Source of the DNA: Deltaproteobacteria bacterium
GTDB lineage: Bacteria; Desulfobacterota; Desulfobacteria; Desulfobacterales; UBA2156
Assembly (NCBI GenBank): GCA_019309485.1
Contig: JAFDGC010000004.1
Coordinates: 1-64,000 of the forward strand
Length of the DNA stretch: 64,000 bases
Reading direction: 5' to 3'
How positions within the stretch are numbered: position 1 is the stretch's first letter; each line of letters begins with the position of its first letter. Below are positions 1 through 8,416 of this stretch, piece after piece. Position numbers and translations under genes: made by a program. The notes below the pieces were generated by a model. It searched no databases, had not been told where the DNA came from, and was given only the letters and a program-made list of their open reading frames with translations.

Positions 1-2
1 AT

Positions 3-491
3 GATACAATTGACGAGGAAACAAGAGACATATCCGGAACGGCTAAGGTATATTTGTTAGGTCTCACGCAAGGAGTCGAACAAGTAGTTTGTTACTCACA
101 AGGAGTAAGAGAGCTTATTACTGTACCAATTGGAATTCAGTATTTATTAACGGTAACCGCCAGCCCGACCAGTATACCGGCAGATGGCGCCACTTTCTCA
201 ACACTCACGGCGACTGTGACATTTAATGGAACAGCAGTTCCGGGCACACGGGTATACTTTGAAACCGGGAGGGGTGAGTTCTCCAACGGAAAACGAAGTA
301 TCGAAGTAACAACAAATTCCTCGGGTCAGGCCTTGGCATATTTCCTGGCACCAGTCGGCACCCAGACGGGGGCATGCCAAATCACTGTATTGACTGCCAC
401 AGGTGTTTCCGCTCAGGTAGTGGTCACCATCACGGCACCCGGAACCACCCCGACACCCACCCCCACCGCCACACCCACGCCCACTTCTTAG
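3..491 (+). CDS. Ig-like (Big_1/invasin-type) surface protein, C-terminal fragment
   Basis: The reading frame is open from the left edge of the window to the stop at 489-491, so only the C-terminal 162 residues are present and the true start lies outside. The visible part has a bacterial Ig-like domain of the invasin/intimin type: a segment around TASPTSIPADGATFS, then alternating beta-strand patterns ending in VVVTITAPG. It ends with a short Thr/Pro tail (PTPTPTATPTPTS). Such domains normally occur in tandem in secreted or surface-anchored proteins, and the residues before the domain look like the end of a preceding module. No anchor or C-terminal sorting signal is visible. The function is unknown beyond a likely extracellular adhesive or structural role. 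A strong hairpin terminator follows 38 bases after the stop. Confidence 0.7.
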   Translation, partial: DTIDEETRDISGTAKVYLLGLTQGVEQVVCYSQGVRELITVPIGIQYLLTVTASPTSIPADGATFSTLTATVTFNGTAVPGTRVYFETGRGEFSNGKRSIEVTTNSSGQALAYFLAPVGTQTGACQITVLTATGVSAQVVVTITAPGTTPTPTPTATPTPTS

Positions 492-528
492 CACCCCAGA
501 CGCACCCGATTCGGGTCCGAAAAAACAC

Positions 529-566
529 CGGCCGGCAGGGAGAAACTCCCTGCCGGCCGATTCTTT
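529..566. terminator. Bidirectional rho-independent terminator
   Basis: A perfect 14-bp stem (CGGCCGGCAGGGAG with its complement) closes an AAA loop at 543-545. It is followed by a T-rich stretch on the plus strand and preceded by an A-run at 520-525, so it can also act on minus-strand transcripts. It separates the convergent Ig-like gene and the aminotransferase gene. Confidence 0.85.
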
Positions 567-647
567 AGGTCTTTTCCGGGGGCCATTCAAGGCTTTTCGA
601 AAAAGTGAGGGGCGCGCCCGGAGCGCGGCCGTATCGAGGGCGACGGA

Positions 648-2027
648 TCAGTATTCGGCGCTTTTGGAAAGAGGCGCGTCCGTTTCTACGGCCTCCTTGT
701 CCCCGACAACCAGTGCCTTATCAAGAATAGCAAGGGCCTCATCAATCTGGTCTTCTGTGATGATGAGCGGCGGCGCGATCACCAGCGTATCATACCAGGG
801 CGCCATATAGAGACCGTTTTTCATGGCTTCGGCCGCGATTTTTCCCGTCATGAGGGCTTTCCCTGTCAATTTATCCGGTTTGACGTCGAAGGGTTCTTTG
901 GTTTTACGGTTCTTGACGATTTCAAATCCCCAGAAATGCCCGATGCCGCGCACATCCCCGACGCAGATGTGCTTTTCTCCGAGAGCGTAAAGCTTTTCCT
1001 TGAGATAGGCAGCGGTGCGCTGGGGCAGACCTGAGGCCATGAGTTTTTGATATTCGGACACCGCTGCGGGAATCGCCGAAAGGGCCAGGGCGTGATAGGC
1101 ATAGGTGTGGCCGTGACAGAAGAAGGTATCCTCGAAGAAATCCTTCACTTCCTGGGTGGTGGCGGTGATGGCCACCGGGGTGTATGCCGTGCTGGCCCCT
1201 TTCGCAGTGGTCATGATATCAGGCGTCACGTTCCAATGCTGTACGGCAAAGGCGGTTCCCGTCCGGTACCAGCCGGACATGACTTCATCGGCGATGAGGA
1301 GGACGCCGTTTTCGTCGCAGATGCGGCGCACCAGGGGGAAGTATTCCGGCGGCGGTACGATCCGGCCGTTGGTCCCCACCACCGGTTCCACGATGAACGC
1401 CGCCACGTTTCCTTCTTCTTTGAAAAGATAATCCAGGAAACGGGCGCACTGCACGTTGCACCGGGGATAGGTCAAATCAAACGGACAGCGGTAGCAATAG
1501 TGATCCGGCGCATAGAGGACGCCCTGGATGGTATACCGCGCCTGCTCCGCCGGCCATCGCCTCGGATCCCCCGTCAGCGTCAAGGCGCCGGAAGTGGATC
1601 CATGGTAGGAGTGGTACCGGGAGACGATTTTATAGGCCGGCGCCTGTTTCTGTCTCACCAGCATCAGGGCCGCATCGTTGGCTTCGGTACCGCTGGTGGA
1701 GAAAAACAACCGGTTCAACGATTCCGGCATCACGGATTGCAACGCCTCCACCGCGGCGATGGACGCTTCGGTGACAAAACCGGGGGCGGCATAAGGGAGT
1801 CGTTCCGCCTGCTTCACGATGGCCTCGATCACCGCCGGGTTTTTATGCCCCAAGTTGGAGCACATCAACTGGGAAGAAAAATCGATGAATCGCTTCCCGT
1901 CGGCGTTGTAAAAATAAATTCCCTCGGCGTCGGTTACCAGCATGGGTGTTTTCCAGGCCGATTGGCGGTTCCAGGTGCCGTAAGTGTGTCGGGTGAGTTC
2001 CTGCACTTTAGAGACAATGTCACTCAT
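648..2027 (-). CDS. Class III PLP aminotransferase, probable beta-alanine transaminase
   Basis: This is a 459-residue fold-type I class III (omega) aminotransferase. The PLP-lysine motif TTAKGAST is visible, as is the aspartate segment LLIADEVMSGWYRTG that contacts the cofactor. A cysteine-rich stretch (CYRCPFDLTYPRC, then CNVQC) is an insertion seen in some class III enzymes of this type. The start is placed at the MSDIVSK methionine because AAGGAG lies seven bases upstream; a longer ORF starting nine residues earlier lacks this. The gene is last in a minus-strand operon behind the semialdehyde dehydrogenase and a ferritin-like gene. With dihydropyrimidinase and carbamoylase genes nearby, the best assignment is beta-alanine (or 3-aminoisobutyrate) to malonate (methylmalonate) semialdehyde. 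Taurine or another omega-amino acid remains possible. Confidence 0.8.
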   Translation of the reverse strand: MSDIVSKVQELTRHTYGTWNRQSAWKTPMLVTDAEGIYFYNADGKRFIDFSSQLMCSNLGHKNPAVIEAIVKQAERLPYAAPGFVTEASIAAVEALQSVMPESLNRLFFSTSGTEANDAALMLVRQKQAPAYKIVSRYHSYHGSTSGALTLTGDPRRWPAEQARYTIQGVLYAPDHYCYRCPFDLTYPRCNVQCARFLDYLFKEEGNVAAFIVEPVVGTNGRIVPPPEYFPLVRRICDENGVLLIADEVMSGWYRTGTAFAVQHWNVTPDIMTTAKGASTAYTPVAITATTQEVKDFFEDTFFCHGHTYAYHALALSAIPAAVSEYQKLMASGLPQRTAAYLKEKLYALGEKHICVGDVRGIGHFWGFEIVKNRKTKEPFDVKPDKLTGKALMTGKIAAEAMKNGLYMAPWYDTLVIAPPLIITEDQIDEALAILDKALVVGDKEAVETDAPLSKSAEY

Positions 2028-2075
2028 GGTTTCTACTCCTTTTTCAGCCACCATCCCATTGGACGGTACGGCGGG

Positions 2076-2504
2076 TTAAATGCCGGCCAGCTGATCCATG
2101 TGGGCCTTTCGTTTTTTTGCCAGACCCTTTAAGGCGCGCGCCACTTCAGAAAGGGCCTTGATTCTTTCGGCGGCTTCCTTGTAGTACCGATGGGCGCGGT
2201 CTTCGAGTCGTTTAGCCGTTTCCACCGCTTCCGCGGCGTTCAGGGTTTCTGCCCCCTGGCACGCCACGCAGAAGGGCTCCCGGGTGAAATCCTTGATCGG
2301 CTCCAGGATCATTTCAGTGACGTTTTCCCGGCGGGTCCGTTCAATGATCCGGATGTTTTTTTTCGCATCGGCAGCCAGTGATTCAAAAAGAGCCTTGTGC
2401 GGCGCACAGGCCGGATTTCCAGCCAGGACATCGTAGAATGCCAAGTCTTCTTTTTCCAGCTGCTCTGCGAAATTCAATACGCTTCCAAAAGTTTCCAAGG
2501 GCAT
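2076..2504 (-). CDS. Ferritin-like (rubrerythrin-type) four-helix protein with degenerate metal sites
   Basis: A 142-residue, entirely helical protein whose four segments fit a rubrerythrin-type four-helix bundle: helix A around NFAEQLEKEDLAFYDVL, helix B around KALFESLAADAKKN, helix C around RLEDRAHRYYKEAA and helix D around LKGLAKKRKAHMDQL. Several usual carboxylate and histidine ligands are replaced: the E..H of helix B reads A..N, and lysines stand where helix D normally has glutamates. A working di-iron centre is therefore doubtful. CVAC in the inter-helix loop is a possible additional metal or redox site. It lies between and is co-oriented with the semialdehyde dehydrogenase and aminotransferase genes, with gaps of 15 and 48 bp. 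The role is unknown; a link to pyrimidine catabolism is inferred from position only. Confidence 0.6.
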   Translation of the reverse strand: MPLETFGSVLNFAEQLEKEDLAFYDVLAGNPACAPHKALFESLAADAKKNIRIIERTRRENVTEMILEPIKDFTREPFCVACQGAETLNAAEAVETAKRLEDRAHRYYKEAAERIKALSEVARALKGLAKKRKAHMDQLAGI

Positions 2505-2519
2505 GCTTTCGCTCCTTTG

Positions 2520-3974
2520 CTAAAACCACCTTTCGATGACCACCTTCGTATCGGTGAAAAAGTGGAAGATTTCCTGGCCGTGGCCTTTGATATCGCCGAA
2601 CATGGAGTCGCCGGCGCCGCCGAAGGGAAAGAAGGACATGGGGGCGGCGATGCCGATATTGATGCCCACCATGCTGGGCTTTACGCGATATTTGAATTCC
2701 CGCGCAGCGCCTCCGCTGCCGGTGTAAAGGCAGGCCGCATTGGCAAAGCCGCGGGTGTTGACCAGTTCGATGGCCTCATCCAGATCCTTGCAGCGCACGA
2801 TGCTGACCACAGGCCCGAATATTTCCTGGCAAGCGAGGGTCATATCCGGCTTTACATTGTCGAAAATGGTCGGGCCGATAAAAAATCCGTTGGGATAATC
2901 GGGAACTTTGAAATCGCGGCCGTCCAGGATCAGATCGGCGCCCTCTTCGATCCCCTTTTCGATGAATCCCAGCACCCTCTCCTTATGCGCGGCGCTGACC
3001 ACCGGTCCCATGGCGGTCTGTTCATCCAGGCCGTTCCCCACCTTCATGACCTTTGTGGCAAAAAGGAATTTTTCGATCAATTCATCGGCCACGTCTCCCA
3101 CCGGCGCCAGGATCGAACCGGACAGGCAGCGCTGCCCGGTGCAGCCGAAGAAAGAAGTGATCAGGGAAGGCATGCCGGCGGCCAGATCCGCATCCGGCGT
3201 AACGGCAACTATGTTCTTGGCGCCGCCCAACGCCTGCACGCGCTTGCCCGTGGCCCCGCATCGCTCGTAGATATATTTGGCCGTCGGCGTGGATCCCACA
3301 AAGGAGATCCCTTCAATATCCGGATGATCCAGCATGGCGTTCACCACGTCCCGGGATCCGTGCACCATGTTGATCACCCCTTCCGGGAAGCCGATCTCAT
3401 CCACGATTTCAAAAATTTTGGTCTGGGTCATGGGGACCTGCTCGGACGGCTTGACGATGAAGGTGTTGCCGCAGACAACGGCATACGGAAGAAACCACCA
3501 GGGCACCATGCCCGGAAAGTTGTAGGGCACGATGGCGCCGAACACGCCCATGGGCTGGCGGTGGCCGTAACAGTCGATGTTCTTGGCGATGTCCTCCAGG
3601 GTGTAGCCGCACATGAGCGTGGTCACCCCGGTGGCGTGCTCCACGTTTTCGATCATGCGGCGGACTTCGCCGCGGGCTTCGTCAATGCATTTTCCCTGTT
3701 CGGTGGTGAGCACCCGGGCGATCTCTTCGAAGTTTTCTTCAAATGCATCCTTGAGCCGGAACAGATACCGCGCCCGGGTCAGCGGCGGCGTCGTCCGCCA
3801 TTCCCAGAAGGCCGCCTTGGCCGCGGCCACGGCCTTGTCCACGTCTTCCTTCGTGCCATAGGCGACCCGGGCGATTTTCTCCCCCAAGGCCGGATTCCAC
3901 ACATCGCCGATGGTCTTCGAATTGGATTCGACCCATTCTCCGTTTACATAGTTTTTCATCAGCGGTAATGCCAT
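2520..3974 (-). CDS. mmsA: CoA-acylating (methyl)malonate-semialdehyde dehydrogenase
   Basis: A 484-residue aldehyde dehydrogenase superfamily protein of full length. The overall pattern is that of methylmalonate-semialdehyde dehydrogenase: YNFPGMVPWWFLPYAVVCGN, the catalytic cysteine in CTGQRCLSG, EIFGPVVS, and a C-terminal FFPFGGAGDSMFGDIKGHGQ followed by TDTKVVIERWF. The enzyme converts malonate or methylmalonate semialdehyde plus CoA and NAD to acetyl- or propionyl-CoA and CO2. Here it would finish uracil and thymine breakdown. AAAGGAGG sits just upstream of the ATG, and a good sigma-70 promoter lies at 4056-4084. It is the first gene of the operon with the ferritin-like protein and the aminotransferase. 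Confidence 0.88.
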   Translation of the reverse strand: MALPLMKNYVNGEWVESNSKTIGDVWNPALGEKIARVAYGTKEDVDKAVAAAKAAFWEWRTTPPLTRARYLFRLKDAFEENFEEIARVLTTEQGKCIDEARGEVRRMIENVEHATGVTTLMCGYTLEDIAKNIDCYGHRQPMGVFGAIVPYNFPGMVPWWFLPYAVVCGNTFIVKPSEQVPMTQTKIFEIVDEIGFPEGVINMVHGSRDVVNAMLDHPDIEGISFVGSTPTAKYIYERCGATGKRVQALGGAKNIVAVTPDADLAAGMPSLITSFFGCTGQRCLSGSILAPVGDVADELIEKFLFATKVMKVGNGLDEQTAMGPVVSAAHKERVLGFIEKGIEEGADLILDGRDFKVPDYPNGFFIGPTIFDNVKPDMTLACQEIFGPVVSIVRCKDLDEAIELVNTRGFANAACLYTGSGGAAREFKYRVKPSMVGINIGIAAPMSFFPFGGAGDSMFGDIKGHGQEIFHFFTDTKVVIERWF

Positions 3975-4055
3975 TCGGGTACCTCCTTTAATAAGCTGAA
4001 TGATTCAATACGGCGCTTGTCCGGACGGACCGGATACAATATCAAAAACATGGGG

Positions 4056-4084
4056 ATCTTAGGCGGGTTTCCGGCGGATGTCAA
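4056..4084 (-). promoter_or_regulatory. Sigma-70 promoter for the mmsA operon
   Basis: On the minus strand TTGACA (4079-4084) and TAAGAT (4056-4061) are separated by exactly 17 bases. An A/T-rich tract follows upstream, resembling an UP element. Transcription would start near 4049, leaving a leader of about 75 bases. Confidence 0.6.
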
Positions 4085-4284
4085 GAAATAAATCTTCGAT
4101 AATTACGAAAAATACAATTTAAAATTAAAAAAAATGCGATATAAGGAAAATATTTGCATTGAATTGGTGTTTTCTGCTAACAATGCGCTATTCATTTGTC
4201 GAAAATCGGTGCCGGGCCGGCGGTTCTCCCGCGGCATCACGGCTTTTGCGGGCATGACCGCACAAAAGCATCAAAGGAGGGACG
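4085..4284. other. AT-rich divergent intergenic region between mmsA and the Lrp-type regulator
   Basis: No gene is visible. The stretch 4095-4170 is strongly A/T rich with A- and T-tracts, which would bend DNA and suit binding by the adjacent Lrp/AsnC protein. A weak plus-strand promoter candidate (TTGCAT, then TAACAA) begins near 4153. Autoregulation by the Lrp-type protein is inference. Confidence 0.35.
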
Positions 4285-4770
4285 ATGAAAAAAAACCATG
4301 GTAAAAATAAAAAGAGACAGATCGATGCCGTGGATTGCCGAATGATTCGGCTGCTGCAGAAGGACGGCCGCATATCGAACACCGATATCGCCAAGGAGAT
4401 CGGGATTTCGGAGGCCACCGTCCGAACCCGTTTGAACCGCCTCATCAAAGACGAAGTGATTCAAATCGTAGCGGTGAGCAATCCATTGAAATTGGGGTTT
4501 AAAATCGTGGGGCACATCCGCATTTATGTGGACATAAAAAAAATGGACGCCATCATCGCCCAGTTGAAGAAACTGAAGCCCTTGTGGTTTATCGTCCAGA
4601 CCACCGGCGGAACAGGAATCGATACGGAATTCGTGGTCAAGGATCTAGACGAACTGAACCGGCTGATCTTTGACAAGATCAACCACATCGACGGGGTGCA
4701 GCGGACCAAAACCGGGATGTTCTTGAAATATATCAAGCGCCAGTACGACTGGGGCACCGCCCTTGACTGA
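4285..4770 (+). CDS. Lrp/AsnC-family transcriptional regulator
   Basis: A 161-residue protein of typical Lrp/AsnC length. The N-terminal winged helix-turn-helix is recognised by LLQKDGRISNTDIAKEIGIS followed by EATVRTRLNRLIKDEVI (residues about 17-60). A C-terminal RAM ligand-sensing domain follows (about 75-150), starting with IVGHIRIYVDIKKMD. AAAGGAGG precedes the ATG. It is divergent from the mmsA-aminotransferase operon and lies inside the pyrimidine catabolism cluster, so it probably senses an amino acid-like effector such as beta-alanine and controls these genes. That target assignment is inferred from location. Its 3' end is two bases from the convergent gene at 4773. Confidence 0.88.
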   Translation: MKKNHGKNKKRQIDAVDCRMIRLLQKDGRISNTDIAKEIGISEATVRTRLNRLIKDEVIQIVAVSNPLKLGFKIVGHIRIYVDIKKMDAIIAQLKKLKPLWFIVQTTGGTGIDTEFVVKDLDELNRLIFDKINHIDGVQRTKTGMFLKYIKRQYDWGTALD

Positions 4771-4772
4771 AA

Positions 4773-5252
4773 CTAGGGGACGGTCGGCTGGGATGCGGCG
4801 GCATCGTTTCCGGGCCGAATGTTTTCAATGGCCCGGATCCACTGGGCCGGATAGTGAACTTTGAATGCAGCCGTATTGCGATTTCCGCCGGGGTCGATGA
4901 AATCGATTTTCATGACGGGCTGATGCAGATCGACGCCTTTGTGCACCCGGTCCATATAGGCACGAAAGATGGCATGCGCAGGGATATCCAGTTCGATTCT
5001 TTTCACCCGGCTGCGGTAGAAAAGCCGATCCCGCATCAACAACAGAAACCCGCTGCTCCGGCACGGGGGACCTGGATCGCCGAAACACCCGAAGTAGTTG
5101 ACGCCGAAGCTCATGGCCAAAACGGGGTTCCGGCCGAACCGCCCTTCGATCCACCTTCGATCCCGCCAGCGCAATAACGCGACATAAGCGAGGAGGCCGA
5201 AAAAGAGCCCGGCGATGATCATCCATTGCTGGTTTTCGAAAAATTCGGTCAT
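4773..5252 (-). CDS. Small membrane-anchored protein, unknown function
   Basis: A 159-residue protein with one N-terminal membrane segment (MIIAGLFFGLLAYVALL, residues about 11-27), then a basic region and a soluble C-terminal part (residues about 60-159). CFGDPGPPCRSSGFLLL marks a short cysteine-containing turn. It is not recognised as a known family. It is downstream of and co-oriented with another small membrane protein and uraA, so it may be co-transcribed with the permease. A clear ribosome site is not seen. The protein reads as a plausible coding product rather than a shadow ORF, since nothing better occupies either strand. Confidence 0.55.
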   Translation of the reverse strand: MTEFFENQQWMIIAGLFFGLLAYVALLRWRDRRWIEGRFGRNPVLAMSFGVNYFGCFGDPGPPCRSSGFLLLMRDRLFYRSRVKRIELDIPAHAIFRAYMDRVHKGVDLHQPVMKIDFIDPGGNRNTAAFKVHYPAQWIRAIENIRPGNDAAASQPTVP

Positions 5253-5296
5253 TTCAAAAAACCACCGGTCATCTCTTGCCAGGAGAACTGGTGCCG

Positions 5297-5686
5297 TTAC
5301 TGAAAATCGGAAAGATAAAGGATCAACTTCTTGCGGGCGAGGCGATGCCGATATCCGCCGGCACTCCCCATGGCTTCCAGGAGGGAATCGGCGATCTGGG
5401 CGTCGGTTTTGCCCTGCCGGCGCAGGTGCTGGATTCGATCGGAATTCATTTCCAGCAGCCGCTGAAAGCCTTCCAGGTCTCGGGAGTAAAAAACCATGAA
5501 TCCCAGGATGAAGACGAGAAGGGAGGAACCCATGGCCACATAAAGGTCATGGGCCGGGTCGGGCAGTACGAATCGGAGCAGGCTGTCGGGATTGCCGGCG
5601 TTGAGCAGTGAATACATGGCAATGATCCCGATCAATCCCATCATCGCGTAAACGATGTACAATACTCCCCTGGACACGCAATGCAC
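5297..5686 (-). CDS. Small two-helix membrane protein, unknown function
   Basis: A 129-residue product with two likely membrane segments (VYAMMGLIGIIAMYSLL and YVAMGSSLLVFILGFMVFY), then a charged cytoplasmic tail with DLEGFQRLLEMNSDRIQHLR. The track start is a GTG. A second GTG three codons in has a better-spaced G-rich sequence, so the start is uncertain by a few residues. The gene lies between uraA and another small membrane-protein gene in the same orientation and may belong to that transcription unit. I do not recognise the family, and pyrimidine transport is only a guess from context. Confidence 0.5.
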   Translation of the reverse strand: MHCVSRGVLYIVYAMMGLIGIIAMYSLLNAGNPDSLLRFVLPDPAHDLYVAMGSSLLVFILGFMVFYSRDLEGFQRLLEMNSDRIQHLRRQGKTDAQIADSLLEAMGSAGGYRHRLARKKLILYLSDFQ

Positions 5687-5702
5687 CCCCGATAGCCGGG
5701 AA

Positions 5703-5739
5703 GAGGAGGCCCTTGTGGGGATTTCCCGGAGGCCTCCTC
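5703..5739 (-). terminator. Hairpin downstream of the uracil permease gene
   Basis: A perfect 9-bp inverted repeat, GAGGAGGCC (5703-5711) and GGCCTCCTC (5731-5739), with a smaller GGG/CCC pairing inside the loop. There is no clear U-tract on the minus strand, so it may be an mRNA-stabilising or attenuating hairpin rather than a full terminator. Confidence 0.4.
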
Positions 5740-5776
5740 CATCCGCTTTGTCAAGGAATCCTTTAACGACCAGGCA

Positions 5777-7315
5777 CTAGACGGCCCGCGCTTCGCCTTC
5801 CTTCAGGGCAGCCCATTCGGCTTCCGCCTTTTCCCAGGCTTCCGTGGAGGCGTCCTGGGCCCACAATTCCAGGCCGCGCTCGGCCTTGGTGGCGCCGGGA
5901 AGCAGGTTGTCCAGAATCAACGCGGTGATGCCGGCCACCGCCATCCCGGTCTTCAAGATGGTGGTGATCATATCGCCGATGAGCCCGGCAAAACGGCCTG
6001 CCTCGTACCAGTCGATTGCGTTTTTGGCTTCCCCGAAGTGCGCCGGAAAACTCAATCCGGCAAAAAAAGCCAGTCCGATGATGAAAAGATTCCGGGAGTT
6101 GTTTAGATTGACCAGCTGCAGGTTGGACAACCCCACTGAAGCGATCATGCCGAAAAGTCCCACGAACATGGCCCCCACCACGGGCTGTGGCAGCGTGGCC
6201 AGCACGGCGCCGAATTTACCCACCACCGGGATAACGAGCATCACCGCCGCGCCGCAGCGCACCACCCGCCGGCTGGCCACCCGCGTCAGGCCGATGGAAC
6301 CGATGTTTTCCGAGTAGGAGGTGGTGCCGTTGCCGGTCTGCAGGATGCCTGCAATCAGGCAGCCGATCCCCTCGGCGCCCAGTCCACGGGAGACCATGCG
6401 CGGTGTGGGTGCCGGCGCCTCGGAGATACGGGCACAGGCATTGTAGTCCCCGATAGACTCGATCATGGACGCCAGGTAGCCGGCCAGCATGCCCACGGCC
6501 CCGGCCCAGAGGGTCATGGAGCCGAAATCGGGCACCCCCCATTTGAAGGGGAGCATGGGCTTGAAACTGAACCAGGGGGCTGCGGCGATCAGGCCCGTCT
6601 TCAGGTAGGCCGGGCTTTCCGGCGAAATCATCCCGGTGACGGTGCCGATCAGGGCCGCCAGCCATCCGGTGATGATGGACAGCAACACCGGGAAAAGCAT
6701 GAATACCCGGGACTTGGCGGAAAAAACCTGGGAGTAGACGATGAGCGCCGTCAGGGTAATCAGGGAGATGATCCAGTTTCCCGCCATCCAGGGGGCGCCG
6801 ATGCCGAAGAGCGCCAGACCGATGAGGGCGATGGTGGGACCGATGGTAATAGGGCCGATGTACTTCTGGACCGCGCCGATAATGCCGGTATACCCTAAAA
6901 CAATTTCAAAAATAGATGCCACCATGATGGCGCCGGTCAAGTGTTGAATTTGAATCTGCCACAAGGGCTCCGGACCGCCGCCGAATTTTTCCGCCGTCAC
7001 CATGCCGATAATGGCAAAGGTGGGCCCCAGAAACGAAAAAGTGCCCCCCTGGATAATGGGCAGTTTGTTTCCCATAGGCGACTGCTGGATGAGGGTGCAG
7101 ATCCCCGACGTGAAGAAAATGGTCGAGATCATCAGGGCCAGTTCTTCCTGCGGGAGTTTCATGGCGCCGCCGATGATGAAGGGAATCAACACGGTGGCGC
7201 CAAACATGGTGAGGTACTGTTGAATCCCCAAAAGGACCGCCAACGGCCATTTCGGCTTGCTGCCGATGGGATAGACAATCCAGTGTTGCTTTTCACCTAC
7301 CGATTGTTCGCTCAT
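5777..7315 (-). CDS. uraA: NCS2-family uracil/xanthine permease
   Basis: A 512-residue polytopic inner-membrane protein with about 14 hydrophobic segments. NCS2 signatures include GIQQYLTMFGATVLIPFI near the N-terminus, the substrate-site glutamate segment MIESIGDY, and TSYSENIGSIGLTRVASR in the second half. Family members are proton symporters for uracil, xanthine or uric acid. The flanking carbamoylase and dihydropyrimidine dehydrogenase genes point to uracil or thymine. The C-terminal tail (about 40 residues, charged) is a little longer than in E. coli UraA. AGGAG lies eight bases before the ATG. The gene sits 59 bp downstream of the nitrilase-family hydrolase gene and is probably co-transcribed with it. 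Confidence 0.9.
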   Translation of the reverse strand: MSEQSVGEKQHWIVYPIGSKPKWPLAVLLGIQQYLTMFGATVLIPFIIGGAMKLPQEELALMISTIFFTSGICTLIQQSPMGNKLPIIQGGTFSFLGPTFAIIGMVTAEKFGGGPEPLWQIQIQHLTGAIMVASIFEIVLGYTGIIGAVQKYIGPITIGPTIALIGLALFGIGAPWMAGNWIISLITLTALIVYSQVFSAKSRVFMLFPVLLSIITGWLAALIGTVTGMISPESPAYLKTGLIAAAPWFSFKPMLPFKWGVPDFGSMTLWAGAVGMLAGYLASMIESIGDYNACARISEAPAPTPRMVSRGLGAEGIGCLIAGILQTGNGTTSYSENIGSIGLTRVASRRVVRCGAAVMLVIPVVGKFGAVLATLPQPVVGAMFVGLFGMIASVGLSNLQLVNLNNSRNLFIIGLAFFAGLSFPAHFGEAKNAIDWYEAGRFAGLIGDMITTILKTGMAVAGITALILDNLLPGATKAERGLELWAQDASTEAWEKAEAEWAALKEGEARAV

Positions 7316-7374
7316 CTTCTCTTCTCCTCTTTCGCGGTTGCCCCCTCCGGGGTTTCAGGAATTTAAACCGACGC

Positions 7375-8244
7375 CTATTTCATGATCCGACAGATTTCCG
7401 TGTACTGGTCGGGTCTTAAGTCCCTGAAAAATTGCCATCCGTCGCGGACTTCCCGGATTTGATCCAGGTCCAGCCCGGCCACGACCACTTCATCCTTGTC
7501 ATGGCTTCCCTTGACCAGAATCTGTCCCCGGGGATCCACGAAGTAGCTGGATCCGTAGAACCGGCCGAATTCCCATGGTTTTTCAAGGCCTACGCGATTG
7601 TTTGCCCCGATGAAAACCCCGTTGGCCACGGCCTGGGCCGGTTGTTCAAGCTCCCACAAATACCGGGATTTCCCTTCCGTGGTGGCGGACGGATTGAAAA
7701 GGATTTGGGCGCCTTTCAATGCCAGTTCCCGGGCGCATTCGGGGAAGTGGCGGTCGTAACAAATGTAGATTCCGATCCGCGCATAGGCGGTATCAAAGAC
7801 CGGAAATCCAAGGTTGCCGGGCTTGAAATAAAACTTTTCCCAAAATCCCGGCCACGTATGGGGGATGTGGACTTTCCTGAATTTTCCCAGGTAACGGCCG
7901 TCGGCATCCAGGACGGCGGCAGTGTTGAAATAAACACCGTCCATTTCTTCCTCGTAGACGGGGACGATCATGACCATTCGGTATTTTTTGGCGTACTCTG
8001 CCAGTCGTTCGGTGATGGGTCCGGGGACGCTTTCGGCGGTGCCGTACCACTTGATATCCTGCTCGGCGCAGAAATAGGGCCCATGAAAGATTTCCTGCAA
8101 ACACAGGATCTGAACGCCCTTCTTTCCCGCTTCTTCGATCAGCGGGAGATGCTTTTGGATCATGGCCTCTTTGATCTCGGCCGGTGTTCCTTCATGCGTG
8201 GCGCTGGATGCCTGGATATGAGCACATGTAACGATTCGAGCCAT
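7375..8244 (-). CDS. Nitrilase-superfamily amidohydrolase, candidate beta-ureidopropionase
   Basis: A 289-residue carbon-nitrogen hydrolase. The Glu-Lys-Cys triad is visible: E51 in LCLQEIFHGPYFC, K124 in KFRKVHIPHT and C162 in IYICYDRHFPECARE. The sequence pattern fits N-carbamoyl-beta-alanine or N-carbamoylputrescine amidohydrolases. In this cluster it probably hydrolyses N-carbamoyl-beta-alanine to beta-alanine, CO2 and ammonia. A second, unrelated candidate for the same step lies at 12652-13893. AAGGAGG precedes the ATG by six bases, and a promoter is visible at 8300-8329. It is the first gene of the unit leading into uraA and is divergent from preT. Confidence 0.85.
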   Translation of the reverse strand: MARIVTCAHIQASSATHEGTPAEIKEAMIQKHLPLIEEAGKKGVQILCLQEIFHGPYFCAEQDIKWYGTAESVPGPITERLAEYAKKYRMVMIVPVYEEEMDGVYFNTAAVLDADGRYLGKFRKVHIPHTWPGFWEKFYFKPGNLGFPVFDTAYARIGIYICYDRHFPECARELALKGAQILFNPSATTEGKSRYLWELEQPAQAVANGVFIGANNRVGLEKPWEFGRFYGSSYFVDPRGQILVKGSHDKDEVVVAGLDLDQIREVRDGWQFFRDLRPDQYTEICRIMK

Positions 8245-8299
8245 TGATACCCTCCTTCAGCAATAGTCATCCCGGCGCTTTTCACCGGAAACGGCCCAC

Positions 8300-8329
8300 A
8301 TATTAGTGGAGGTGTTTCTTCATCGTCAA
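8300..8329 (-). promoter_or_regulatory. Sigma-70 promoter for the nitrilase-uraA unit
   Basis: TTGACG (8324-8329) and TAATAT (8300-8305) on the minus strand are separated by 18 bases. The predicted start lies about 50 bases upstream of the ATG at 8244. Confidence 0.5.
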
Positions 8330-8387
8330 GTGTTTTTCAAAAAGACCTTCCCCTGTCTAAAGCTTGCATAAAAAACCCCGCTGCCGT

Positions 8388-8416
8388 TTGACTTTTTTCT
8401 TCTAAAGGCGTAACTG
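8388..8416 (+). promoter_or_regulatory. Candidate promoter for preT-preA-dihydropyrimidinase
   Basis: TTGACT (8388-8393) and TAACTG (8411-8416) are 17 bases apart. The -10 is weak, as expected for a regulated promoter. Only 58 bases separate it from the oppositely oriented promoter at 8300-8329, so one regulator could control both. The rest of the 312-bp intergenic region holds no gene or recognisable RNA. Confidence 0.35.

Noticed and set aside
1047-2132. Long plus-strand ORF (361 residues) opposite the aminotransferase gene
   Set aside because: It is a high-GC shadow with low-complexity, histidine- and glycine-rich translation. The minus-strand gene has clear motifs and a ribosome site.
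2397-3968. Plus-strand ORF of 523 residues opposite mmsA (and similar ones at 27415-28818 and 29466-30947)
   Set aside because: Each is opposite a gene with diagnostic motifs, and each translation is rich in Gly, His and Arg without family features.
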